Positions 24,990-31,257 of a stretch of 33,703 nucleotides of DNA are shown here, in pieces (the stretch's first letter is position 1; each line of letters opens with the position of its first letter). Below the pieces are notes generated by a model. It saw only the letters and a list, made by a program, of their open reading frames with translations. It did not search any database and was not told the origin of the DNA. Source of the DNA: Pseudomonas citrullilanati (GTDB taxonomy: Bacteria > Pseudomonadota > Gammaproteobacteria > Pseudomonadales > Pseudomonadaceae); assembly GCF_030580855.1 (NCBI RefSeq), contig NZ_JAUQOP010000051.1:1-33703 (forward strand), in the 5' to 3' direction. Both the position numbers and the translations under genes were made by a program.

Positions 24990-25080
24990 GTGGGAGCGAG
25001 CTTGCTCGCGATAGCGGTGGGTCAGCTTGCAGAGATGCCGGCTGTGCCGCCGTCATCGCGAGCAAGCTCGCTCCCACAGG
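24990..25080. repeat. REP pair after narL
   Basis: GTGGGAGCGAGCTTGCTCGC at 24990 is mirrored by an inverted arm ending CTCGCTCCCAC near 25078, with the same GCGGTGGGTCAGCTTGC spacer as in the large array. It probably ends or buffers the narXL transcript. Confidence 0.9.
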
Positions 25081-25105
25081 GTTCGCGCCTTGATCGAGAG
25101 GCCCC

Positions 25106-25121
25106 TCCCTCTTCCGAGGTA
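25106..25121. promoter_or_regulatory. NarL-like site upstream of the dnr-type gene
   Basis: On the minus strand TACCTCG-GA-AGAGGGA resembles the narK1 and moaB elements. Further TACC heptamer-like words (CTACCATG near 25159, ATACCCGG near 25170) lie closer to the gene. Only a half ANR site (TTGATCGAG, from 25090) is visible. In P. aeruginosa dnr is known to depend on both Anr and NarL; the assignment here is inference. Confidence 0.4.
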
Positions 25122-25167
25122 GGCCTGCCGAGGCATAGGCCGGCGGTGCCTGGCGCCCTACCATGTT

Positions 25168-25183
25168 CATACCCGGAGGTATG
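25168..25183 (+). promoter_or_regulatory. Ribosome binding site of the dnr-type gene inside an inverted repeat
   Basis: CATACC-CGGA-GGTATG forms a 6-bp stem with a 4-base loop. The Shine-Dalgarno GGAGG (25175-25179) lies in the loop and 3' stem, 6 bp before ATG 25186. In mRNA the stem could limit ribosome access; on DNA the same repeat could be an operator. Confidence 0.45.
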
Positions 25184-25185
25184 CC

Positions 25186-25863
25186 ATGCTGACCCACCCT
25201 TCCATCGTTCTACTGTTGCGCCGTCATCACCTGTTCAGCCAATTGCCGGACCGGGTTTTCGAAGACGTCTGCAACCTCGCCGTCCTCAAGCGCCTGGAGT
25301 GCAACGGCACGCTCATGCACCAGGGCGACCCGGCCAAGCGCTTTTTCCTGCTGGTCAGCGGCCAGGTCAAGCTGTTCCGGGTCACCGGCGAAGGCCAGGA
25401 GAACCTGGTGGAGATCATCCAGCCTGGGCAGACCTTCGCCGAAGCCCTGTTGTTCAGCCAGGCCCGTTGCTACCCGGTGAGCGCCTCGGCCATCAAGGAC
25501 AGCGTGCTGGTGAGCATCGAGGGCACCCATTATCGCAAGGCCCTGGAAGACCAGCCCAAGGTCTGCCTGGCGATCCTGGCGAGCATGAGCATCCACCTGC
25601 ACCAGCGCCTCAAGGACATCGACAACCTGACCCTCGCCAGCGCCAGTCGGCGGGTCATCAATTTCCTGCTGCAGGAACGCGACCCCCGGGACGGCCAGGT
25701 GGTGCTCCAGGTGTCCAAGCGCCTGGTGGCGTCCAAGCTGGGGATCCAGCCGGAGACGTTCTCGCGCATTCTTCATCGCTTGGTGGACGGCGGCCTGATC
25801 GCCATGGAACGGCGCAACATTCGTATCCTGGCCGAGGATGAGCTGGAGGCCTACCAGCAATAG
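25186..25863 (+). CDS. dnr: Dnr-type Crp/Fnr family regulator
   Basis: This 225-residue transcription factor has a cyclic-nucleotide-type sensor barrel (about 10-130, including GDPAKRFFLLVSGQVKLFR and GQTFAEALLF), a dimer helix and a winged helix-turn-helix (about 150-225). The recognition helix region LGIQPETFSRILHRL keeps the E-x2-SR pattern of FNR/DNR proteins that bind TTGAT-N4-ATCAA. It lacks the N-terminal cysteine set of ANR/FNR, so it is not an iron-sulfur oxygen sensor. The GQTFAEALLF stretch is close to P. aeruginosa Dnr (NTFAEAMMF), a heme-dependent NO regulator. Position after narXL supports a role in nitrate/NO control. Which Dnr paralogue this is cannot be settled by eye. Confidence 0.85.
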   Translation: MLTHPSIVLLLRRHHLFSQLPDRVFEDVCNLAVLKRLECNGTLMHQGDPAKRFFLLVSGQVKLFRVTGEGQENLVEIIQPGQTFAEALLFSQARCYPVSASAIKDSVLVSIEGTHYRKALEDQPKVCLAILASMSIHLHQRLKDIDNLTLASASRRVINFLLQERDPRDGQVVLQVSKRLVASKLGIQPETFSRILHRLVDGGLIAMERRNIRILAEDELEAYQQ

Positions 25864-25875
25864 CGCACCACCTCC

Positions 25876-26002
25876 CTGTGGCGAGGGGATGTGGCGAGGG
25901 GATTTATCCCCGTTGGACTGCGAAGCAGTCCCATACGGTTTGCCTGGCAATCCGAATAGGGGCTACTTCGCGCCCCGCCGGGGATAAATCCCCTCGCCAC
26001 AG
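25876..26002. repeat. REP pair of a second type (GTGGCGAGGGGATTTATCCC)
   Basis: GTGGCGAGGGGATTTATCCC at 25891 is mirrored by GGGATAAATCCCCTCGCCAC at about 25980-25999. A partial duplicate GTGGCGAGGGGAT sits just before the first arm (25879), and a small hairpin (GACTGC-GAA-GCAGTC) lies inside. The pair occupies most of the gap between the convergent dnr-type gene and ubiT. Confidence 0.88.
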
Positions 26003-26071
26003 GTTCAGCCAGGCGCCTTATCTGCGGTGCCATTGCCCACGATCATCGGTATCAACCGTTCTGACGCTTCA

Positions 26072-26542
26072 TCACACGGTCGCCAAGCCCTTGCCCGCCC
26101 GCTCCAGGTTGCGCCACAGCCACGGCGGCAACACCTCGGGATCGAGGCTGTCGATCAGGTTCTTCAGCGCCAGCCCCAGTTCGGTGTCGCCCTCGATCAC
26201 CAGCCGGCGCCGGAAGAACAAGGTGTCGGGATCTTCCTGGCGGCTGGCCAGGAGCAGGAACTCGCGCCAGTTGCCGCGGATGGTGACCTGGGCCTCGGCC
26301 CGGTCGGCAATGCGCAGGCCATCGCGCGCCAGGGTCAGGTACCAGCACAACTTCAGGTCCGCCACCCGCAGGCACAACCAGCGCCCGCGCAGCATATCAA
26401 AGCCGCCATCGCGCAGCGGCTCGGCCAGGCAGCGGTTGAGCGCCTGCTGCAAGGCCAGGCGCTGGACCACGAACGGCACCTTTCCCACCAGCGGCAGCAC
26501 GCGGTCGGCACCCTTGAGCAGCCATTGCTTCGGCCTCAGCAT
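26072..26542 (-). CDS. ubiT: UbiT, SCP2-domain lipid-binding factor for O2-independent ubiquinone synthesis
   Basis: This 156-residue protein (formerly YhbT) has an SCP2 sterol-carrier-like fold. Conserved stretches are MLRPKQWLLKGADRVLPLVGKVP at the N-terminus, LCLRVADLKLCWYLTLARDGLRI and PDTLFFRRRLVIEGDTELGLALKN in the domain core. UbiT is known to bind isoprenoid quinone lipids and to work with UbiU-UbiV when oxygen is absent. ATG 26542 overlaps the end of ubiV by 7 bp and has GAGGAGG 7 bp upstream. It is the last gene of the moaB-moeA-ubiU-ubiV-ubiT run. Confidence 0.93.
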   Translation of the reverse strand: MLRPKQWLLKGADRVLPLVGKVPFVVQRLALQQALNRCLAEPLRDGGFDMLRGRWLCLRVADLKLCWYLTLARDGLRIADRAEAQVTIRGNWREFLLLASRQEDPDTLFFRRRLVIEGDTELGLALKNLIDSLDPEVLPPWLWRNLERAGKGLATV

Positions 26543-27426
26543 AGCCCTGCCTCCTCGACCTTCAGCATGCCGGCCTGGCCATGCCAGTACCCGTTGCAAC
26601 CCTCCACGAACAGCGGCGGCGTGCCGCCCTGGCGCACCGCGTCGAACGCCGTGACCACCTCGGCCACGCCCCGGGCCCGCGGGCTCAGGCGCAGGACGTG
26701 GGCGCCACAGGCCTTCAACGCGTTGTAGTCGGCCAACAGGTTGGTGATCTCGCCAGACATCGTCTGGATGCCGTTGAGGGTGAATAACGGCTGGCCTTCC
26801 TGGCTGCTCAGCGCCAGGCCGTCGGGGTAGTTGATGCAACAGAACTGGCAGTCGTCCTTGGGCCGGTTCTCGGCCCGCGCGGTAAAGCAGCGCGCCGAGT
26901 ACGCCAATGGCAGATGACCGTAGGCGAAGATCTCCACTTCGGGCACTTCACGCTCCAGTTCCCGCACCTGCTCCAGCACGTCGCCAATCAGCGCCGCCGA
27001 ACATTCCACCGGCGGCACCCAGCGGACCATGCCGCTGTCGAGCAATTGCGCCAGCGAGTGGCCGTTGTACAGGTTCAGGGCCGGCCCGCCCACGAACGGC
27101 AGCTTGCGCTCGGCAAGGAACTGCACGGCGCCCATGTCGTTGGCTTCCACCAGCAATTGGCCGTTGTCGCACAGGCGCCGCAGCGAGGACAGTTCCGAGG
27201 CGGCCTCGACCAGGGTCAGGCTCGACAGCACGATCTGCGCCTGGCTGCACGCTTGCAACTCGCGCCCCAGGCCGAGCCATTGATCCAGGGAGAATGCCCG
27301 GCGCTTGGAGCACACGGTTTCTCCCAGGTAGATCACATCCAGCGGCAATGCCGACATCTCGGCGTAGAAATTTCCCAGTTGGGTTTTGTCCCAGTAGAAC
27401 AGGACCGGTCCGAGGCTGAGCTTCAT
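26536..27426 (-). CDS. ubiV: UbiV, 4Fe-4S peptidase-U32-family subunit of anaerobic ubiquinone hydroxylation
   Basis: This 296-residue member of the U32 family is not expected to be a protease. The four cluster cysteines of E. coli UbiV (39, 180, 193, 197) are all in the same positions: C39 in GETVCSKR, C180 in SARCFTAR, and C193 and C197 in DDCQFCCINY. UbiU and UbiV form a complex that hydroxylates ubiquinone precursors without oxygen, probably with prephenate as oxygen donor. GAGGAAGG lies 5 bp before ATG 27426. The gap from ubiU is 11 bp. Confidence 0.95.
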   Translation of the reverse strand: MKLSLGPVLFYWDKTQLGNFYAEMSALPLDVIYLGETVCSKRRAFSLDQWLGLGRELQACSQAQIVLSSLTLVEAASELSSLRRLCDNGQLLVEANDMGAVQFLAERKLPFVGGPALNLYNGHSLAQLLDSGMVRWVPPVECSAALIGDVLEQVRELEREVPEVEIFAYGHLPLAYSARCFTARAENRPKDDCQFCCINYPDGLALSSQEGQPLFTLNGIQTMSGEITNLLADYNALKACGAHVLRLSPRARGVAEVVTAFDAVRQGGTPPLFVEGCNGYWHGQAGMLKVEEAGLC

Positions 27427-27437
27427 GGGTACCTTCC

Positions 27438-28433
27438 TCATTGCCATGATCGATGGTAGGCGCCCAGGGTGGTCTGGCTGCCTTCGGAGAGGCCGGCCAG
27501 GACCTGGCGCCACTCGTCCTGGACCCGGAACCGTTGCGGCGCGGCCCGGTGGGCATCCAGCGCGGCGCGCCAGACCCGGGTCACTTGCTCGACATAGGCC
27601 GGGCTGCGCTGGCGCCCTTCGATCTTCACCGCCTCGACGCCGATGGCGGTGAGCTCCGGCAACAGGTCCAGGGTGTCGAGGCTGGTGGGCTCTTCCAGCG
27701 CATGGAAACGCTTGCCGCCCACCAGGAAGCGGCCCTTGCACAGGGTCGGGTAGCCGGCCGGTTCCTCGGGGGTATAGCGGTCGATCAGCACTTCGCTCAG
27801 GCGTGCGCTGAGGCCTTGGGCGTCTTCGCTCCAGCGCACCGCCTTGGCGGGCGAACAGACGCCGCAGAGGTTCGGCGATTCACCGGTGATGTAGGAAGAC
27901 AAATGGCAACGACCTTCGGCCATGATGCACAAGCTGCCGAAACCGAAGACTTCGATCGGCACCGGGCTGGCGGCCGCCACCTGGCGCACCTGGGCCAGGG
28001 AGAGCACCCGGGGCAGTACGGCGCGGCGGATGTCATAGCGTTCGGCGTAGAACCCCAGCGCCGCGGCGTGGGTCGCCGAGCCCTGCACGGACAGGTGCAG
28101 CGCCAGCTGCGGATGACGCTGGCGAGCATAGCCGAGCACGCCGGGGTCGGCGGCGATCAGCGCGTCCACGCCGAAATCGGCGGCGCGGTCCACCGCGCGT
28201 TGCCAGCGCTCCCAGCCCTTGGGTTGCGGGTAAGTGTTGACCGCCACGTAGAGCTTGCGTTGATGCTGGCGGATATGGGCGACAGCGGCGTCGAACTGCT
28301 TGTCGTCCATGTTCAGCCCGGCGAAGTGCCGGGCGTTGGTGTCATCGCGAAAACCGACATAGACGGCATCGGCGCCTTGGCGCACCGCCGCTTTGAGGGC
28401 AGGCAGGTTCCCTGCCGGGCAAACCAGTTGCAT
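27438..28433 (-). CDS. ubiU: UbiU, 4Fe-4S peptidase-U32-family subunit of anaerobic ubiquinone hydroxylation
   Basis: This 331-residue partner of UbiV carries C169, C176, C193 and C232, which match the cluster ligands of E. coli UbiU by number. The U32 signature is seen in VFGFGSLCIMAEGRCHLSSYITG. The product begins MQLVCPAGNLPALKAAVRQGADAVYVG. ATG 28433 follows GAGGA with about 8 bp spacing. The gene lies 81 bp after the moeA stop, and that gap holds an ANR-type box and a good -10, so ubiUVT likely has its own anaerobic promoter as well as readthrough from moaB-moeA. Confidence 0.95.
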   Translation of the reverse strand: MQLVCPAGNLPALKAAVRQGADAVYVGFRDDTNARHFAGLNMDDKQFDAAVAHIRQHQRKLYVAVNTYPQPKGWERWQRAVDRAADFGVDALIAADPGVLGYARQRHPQLALHLSVQGSATHAAALGFYAERYDIRRAVLPRVLSLAQVRQVAAASPVPIEVFGFGSLCIMAEGRCHLSSYITGESPNLCGVCSPAKAVRWSEDAQGLSARLSEVLIDRYTPEEPAGYPTLCKGRFLVGGKRFHALEEPTSLDTLDLLPELTAIGVEAVKIEGRQRSPAYVEQVTRVWRAALDAHRAAPQRFRVQDEWRQVLAGLSEGSQTTLGAYHRSWQ

Positions 28434-28467
28434 GGGGCATCCTCGTGAGCGAACCAAGATGGCCGCC

Positions 28468-28518
28468 AGTCTAGCCAGCCGACGGCTGGCCACATTGACG
28501 GCAATCAATTGCCGTCAA
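28468..28518 (-). promoter_or_regulatory. ANR-type promoter of ubiUVT
   Basis: TTGACGGCAATCAA (28495-28508) differs from TTGAT-N4-ATCAA at one base. On the minus strand TAGACT at 28473-28468 (4 of 6 to TATAAT) is centred 31 bp downstream, exactly right for a box at -41.5 and a start near 28460. The site is one half of a larger inverted repeat of two 11-bp arms (28495-28505 and 28508-28518) with a 2-bp spacer, which runs into the moeA stop codon (28515-28517). Confidence 0.8.
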
Positions 28519-29774
28519 TGGATCAATCCGGCGAACGGCAAGTACATCACCGGTTCGTGCTTGTGGACCTGGGCGTCGCATTCCACCACCGCCAGGCCGT
28601 CGGCCCAGCAGGCGGCAGTCAACATCGCCGAGCTTTGCTGGGGGTGCAGTTCCACGCACAGGTGGCCCGCCGCATCCGCGCTCAAGCGCGCACGCAGGTA
28701 CTGCCGGCGCCGATTGCGCTTGAGCCAGTCGAACCCCGCTGGCAACTGCAATGGCACGGGATGCACGGCGTCCATGCCCTGGGCACGGAACAGGAACGGG
28801 CGCACCACGATCAACGCAGTGATCAACGCCGCCGAGGGGTTGCCGGGCAAGCCGATCCAGGGCTTGCCCTCCACATCGCCGAAGGCCAGCGGCTTGCCCG
28901 GCTGGATTGCCAGGCGCCACAGGTCGATGCTGCCCAGGGTGGCGATGGCTTGCTTGAGGTGATCTTCCTCGCCCACCGACACGCCCCCGGAAGTCAGCAG
29001 CACGTCGCACTCGGCGGCGGCCAGGCGCAGTGCCTGTCGGCTGGCTTGCAACTGATCGGGCATGACACCGAAGTCATGCACCTCGAACCCCCAGCCACGC
29101 AACAACGCCGCGAGCGTATGGCGATTGCTGTTGTAGATCTGCCCGGGCGCCAGCGGCTCGCCCGGTTCGCGCAGCTCATCGCCGCTGCTCAGCAGGCCCA
29201 CCTGCAACGGGCGATGCACCTCGACCCGGGCAATCCCGGCACCCGCCAACAGCCCCAATTCCTGGGCCCGCAGGCGCGTGCCGGCCTTGAGCAGGCATTC
29301 GCCCCGGCGTTGTTCCTCGCCTTCCTTGCGAACGTGGTCGCCGGCATTGACCGCCGGCAGCCAGACCCGCCCGCCCTCGACCCGACAGTTTTCCTGCGGC
29401 ACCACCGTGTCCGCGCCCGGCGGCAATGGCGCACCGGTAAAGATCCGCACGACCTGGCCCGCGTGCAGCGGTTCGCCTGGCCCGTCACCGGCGGCAATCC
29501 GCCCGGTCAATGCCAGGGCACCGCCAGCAGCCGGTACATCGGCGGCGCGCACCGCATAGCCGTCCATGGCGCTGTTGTCCCAGGCCGGCAGGTTCATCGG
29601 GCAATGCACATCACCCGCCAGCACACGGCCCAGGGCCAGGTCCAGGGCAATCCGTTGCACCGGCGGTGGCGGCGGCACCTGGTCGAGCAGGTGCCGGATG
29701 GCCTCGTCCACCGGCACCAGGGCGCCGCTGTCACAGACCGACCCGCAGCCGCGGGCCTGCGCCGGGGCGCTCAC
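28515..29774 (-). CDS. moeA: Molybdopterin molybdenumtransferase MoeA
   Basis: This 419-residue enzyme inserts molybdate into adenylylated molybdopterin. It has the MoeA hallmarks: NLPAWDNSAMDGYAVR near the N-terminus, GQVVRIFTGAPLPPGADTVV, the MoCF-binding LLTSGGVSVGEEDHL, and GLPGNPSAAL. The frame is open far upstream into moaB, but the conserved part starts at about residue 25. GTG 29774 is chosen because it overlaps the moaB stop as GTGA (29771-29774). The ribosome site is poor, so expression probably relies on coupling. Confidence 0.94.
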   Translation of the reverse strand: MSAPAQARGCGSVCDSGALVPVDEAIRHLLDQVPPPPPVQRIALDLALGRVLAGDVHCPMNLPAWDNSAMDGYAVRAADVPAAGGALALTGRIAAGDGPGEPLHAGQVVRIFTGAPLPPGADTVVPQENCRVEGGRVWLPAVNAGDHVRKEGEEQRRGECLLKAGTRLRAQELGLLAGAGIARVEVHRPLQVGLLSSGDELREPGEPLAPGQIYNSNRHTLAALLRGWGFEVHDFGVMPDQLQASRQALRLAAAECDVLLTSGGVSVGEEDHLKQAIATLGSIDLWRLAIQPGKPLAFGDVEGKPWIGLPGNPSAALITALIVVRPFLFRAQGMDAVHPVPLQLPAGFDWLKRNRRRQYLRARLSADAAGHLCVELHPQQSSAMLTAACWADGLAVVECDAQVHKHEPVMYLPFAGLIH

Positions 29775-30325
29775 GAGCGGGTCTCGCACGCCGCCGGGGC
29801 GACACCGTCCTGCGGCTTGAGGTGCACGGTGAAATTGCACGGCCCGGTGCGGCTGTCCAGTTGCCCGGCCAGGATCTGTTCCCAACCGGTCCGGCATGCG
29901 CCGGGCGAACCCGGCAGGCAGCACACCAGCACGCCGTTGCTCATCCCCGCCAGGGCGCGCGATTGCAGGCTGGACATGCCGATTTCCGCCAGCGAGACCT
30001 GGCGGAACAGTTCGCCGAAGCCGTCGACCTGCTTGTCCAGCAACGGCGCCACGGCTTGAGGCGTGTTGTCGCGTGCGGTGAAGCCGGTACCGCCGGTCAT
30101 CAGCACCACTTGCACCCGGGGGTCGGCGATCCACTGCGAGACCTGGGCGCGGATCTGGTAGATATCATCCTTCACCAACCCGCGGTCGATGAGCACATGC
30201 CCGGCGGTTTGCAGCAGGTCGGCCAGGGTCTGGCCGGAGGTGTCGGTGTCGAAGCTGCGGGTATCGCTGATGGTGAGCACCGCGATGTGCAGCGGTTGGA
30301 AGTGGCGTTGCGTCTGGTGGGCCAT
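29771..30325 (-). CDS. moaB: Molybdenum cofactor biosynthesis protein MoaB
   Basis: This 184-residue MogA/MoaB-family protein is expected to adenylylate molybdopterin ahead of MoeA. The conserved segments are HIAVLTISDTRSFDTDTSGQTLADLL, VVLMTGGTGFTARDNTPQAV and CCLPGSPGACRTGWEQIL. ATG 30325 has AGGA about 11 bp upstream. It is the first gene of the moaB-moeA pair; a TACCTCC-type inverted repeat 60-75 bp upstream suggests nitrate control. Confidence 0.94.
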   Translation of the reverse strand: MAHQTQRHFQPLHIAVLTISDTRSFDTDTSGQTLADLLQTAGHVLIDRGLVKDDIYQIRAQVSQWIADPRVQVVLMTGGTGFTARDNTPQAVAPLLDKQVDGFGELFRQVSLAEIGMSSLQSRALAGMSNGVLVCCLPGSPGACRTGWEQILAGQLDSRTGPCNFTVHLKPQDGVAPAACETRS

Positions 30326-30384
30326 GGCGAGCCGTCCTGTCGGAAAAGATGGCCCAGCCTGAACCGCAATCGTGGCCGGGCCTA

Positions 30385-30405
30385 TTCCTCCTTGGAGGTA
30401 CCTCC
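30385..30405. promoter_or_regulatory. NarL-like element upstream of moaB
   Basis: On the minus strand TACCTCC-AA-GGAGGAA (30400-30385) repeats the narK1/narX element with one changed base in the second heptamer. It overlaps a perfect 12-bp palindrome GGAGGTACCTCC (30394-30405), giving three CCTCC/GGAGG half-sites in 20 bp. It lies between moaB and the 3' end of pdxH. No clear ANR box is visible nearby. Confidence 0.6.
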
Positions 30406-30413
30406 CCCGGCAC

Positions 30414-31061
30414 TCAAGGGGCCAGTCGGCTGCGCTGCCACGCTCCGTCGTGCAGGCGATAGTCGAGGCGATCATGCAGGCGGTCGGCGCGGCCCTGCCA
30501 GAACTCCAGCCGCTCGGGGCGCAGGCAGTAGCCGCCCCAATGGTCGGGGCGTGGCACTGGCTGATCGGCGAAGCGTTGTTCGGTGCGAGCCAGGAGGGCC
30601 TCCAGCGCGCCCCGATCCGCCAGCGGCTGGCTTTGTGGCGACGCCCAGGCGCCCAGGCGACTGCCGGTGGAACGGGACGCGAAATAGGCGTCCGACAGCG
30701 CCGGATCCAGCTTGTGGACGGGCCCTTCGATGCGTACCTGCCGCTCCAGTCCCGGCCAGAAGAATGTCATGGCCGCCCAGGGATTGGCCGCCAGGTCCCG
30801 GCCCTTGCCGCTGTCGTAGTGGCCGAAAAACGAAAAGCCCTGGGCGTCGAAGCCCTTGAGCAACAGCACCCGACAATGGGGCCGCCCCTGCTCGTCCACG
30901 GTTGCCAGGGCCATGCTGTTGGCTTCCACCGGTGGGCGCTCGGTGTCGCGGGCCTGCTGCATCCAGAGCGTGAACAAGGCCATTGGGTCGCCAGGCGCCT
31001 GGGTTTCGTCCAGTCCATCGCGGGTGTACTGGCGGCGCATGTTGGCCAGGGAAAGGGGCAT
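30414..31061 (-). CDS. pdxH: Pyridoxine/pyridoxamine 5'-phosphate oxidase PdxH
   Basis: This 215-residue FMN enzyme makes pyridoxal phosphate. Family segments are in order: MRRQYTRDGLDE, DPMALFTLWMQQA, ANSMALATVDEQGRPHCRVLLLKGFD, FSFFGHYDSGKGRDLAANP, FWPGLERQVRIEG, YFASRSTGSRLGAWAS and the C-terminal RPERLEFWQGRADRLHDR. ATG 31061 has GGAG about 9 bp upstream; GTG 31076 is a less likely alternative. The reaction uses O2, so it is functionally an odd neighbour for the anaerobic genes around it, and it is probably expressed independently. Confidence 0.96.
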   Translation of the reverse strand: MPLSLANMRRQYTRDGLDETQAPGDPMALFTLWMQQARDTERPPVEANSMALATVDEQGRPHCRVLLLKGFDAQGFSFFGHYDSGKGRDLAANPWAAMTFFWPGLERQVRIEGPVHKLDPALSDAYFASRSTGSRLGAWASPQSQPLADRGALEALLARTEQRFADQPVPRPDHWGGYCLRPERLEFWQGRADRLHDRLDYRLHDGAWQRSRLAP

Positions 31062-31160
31062 GGGGGTGATCTCCACTGTGGGTTTGGGCCAGTGTGGAGT
31101 CGACGGCGCCGGCTGGCCTTGATCGTTGTCAATGGCGGCTCTTGTGGTGGATGGGAGGCC

Positions 31161-31230
31161 GCCTTCGCGAGCAGGCTCGCTCCCACAGGTGATCTGTTGT
31201 GTTCACAAGAGCGAGCTTGCTCGCGATGGA
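31161..31230. repeat. REP pair between pdxH and norR
   Basis: TTCGCGAGCAGGCTCGCTCC (about 31164-31183) is mirrored by GAGCGAGCTTGCTCGCGA (about 31209-31226). The second arm lacks its outer GTGGG, so the pair is partly decayed. Confidence 0.82.
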
Positions 31231-31257
31231 GGGCCACTCGATCCAACCGGTAAACAA

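Noticed and set aside
25186..25863. Calling the Crp/Fnr gene anr/fnr
   Set aside because: The N-terminal cysteine cluster required for the iron-sulfur oxygen sensor is missing; the protein resembles Dnr.
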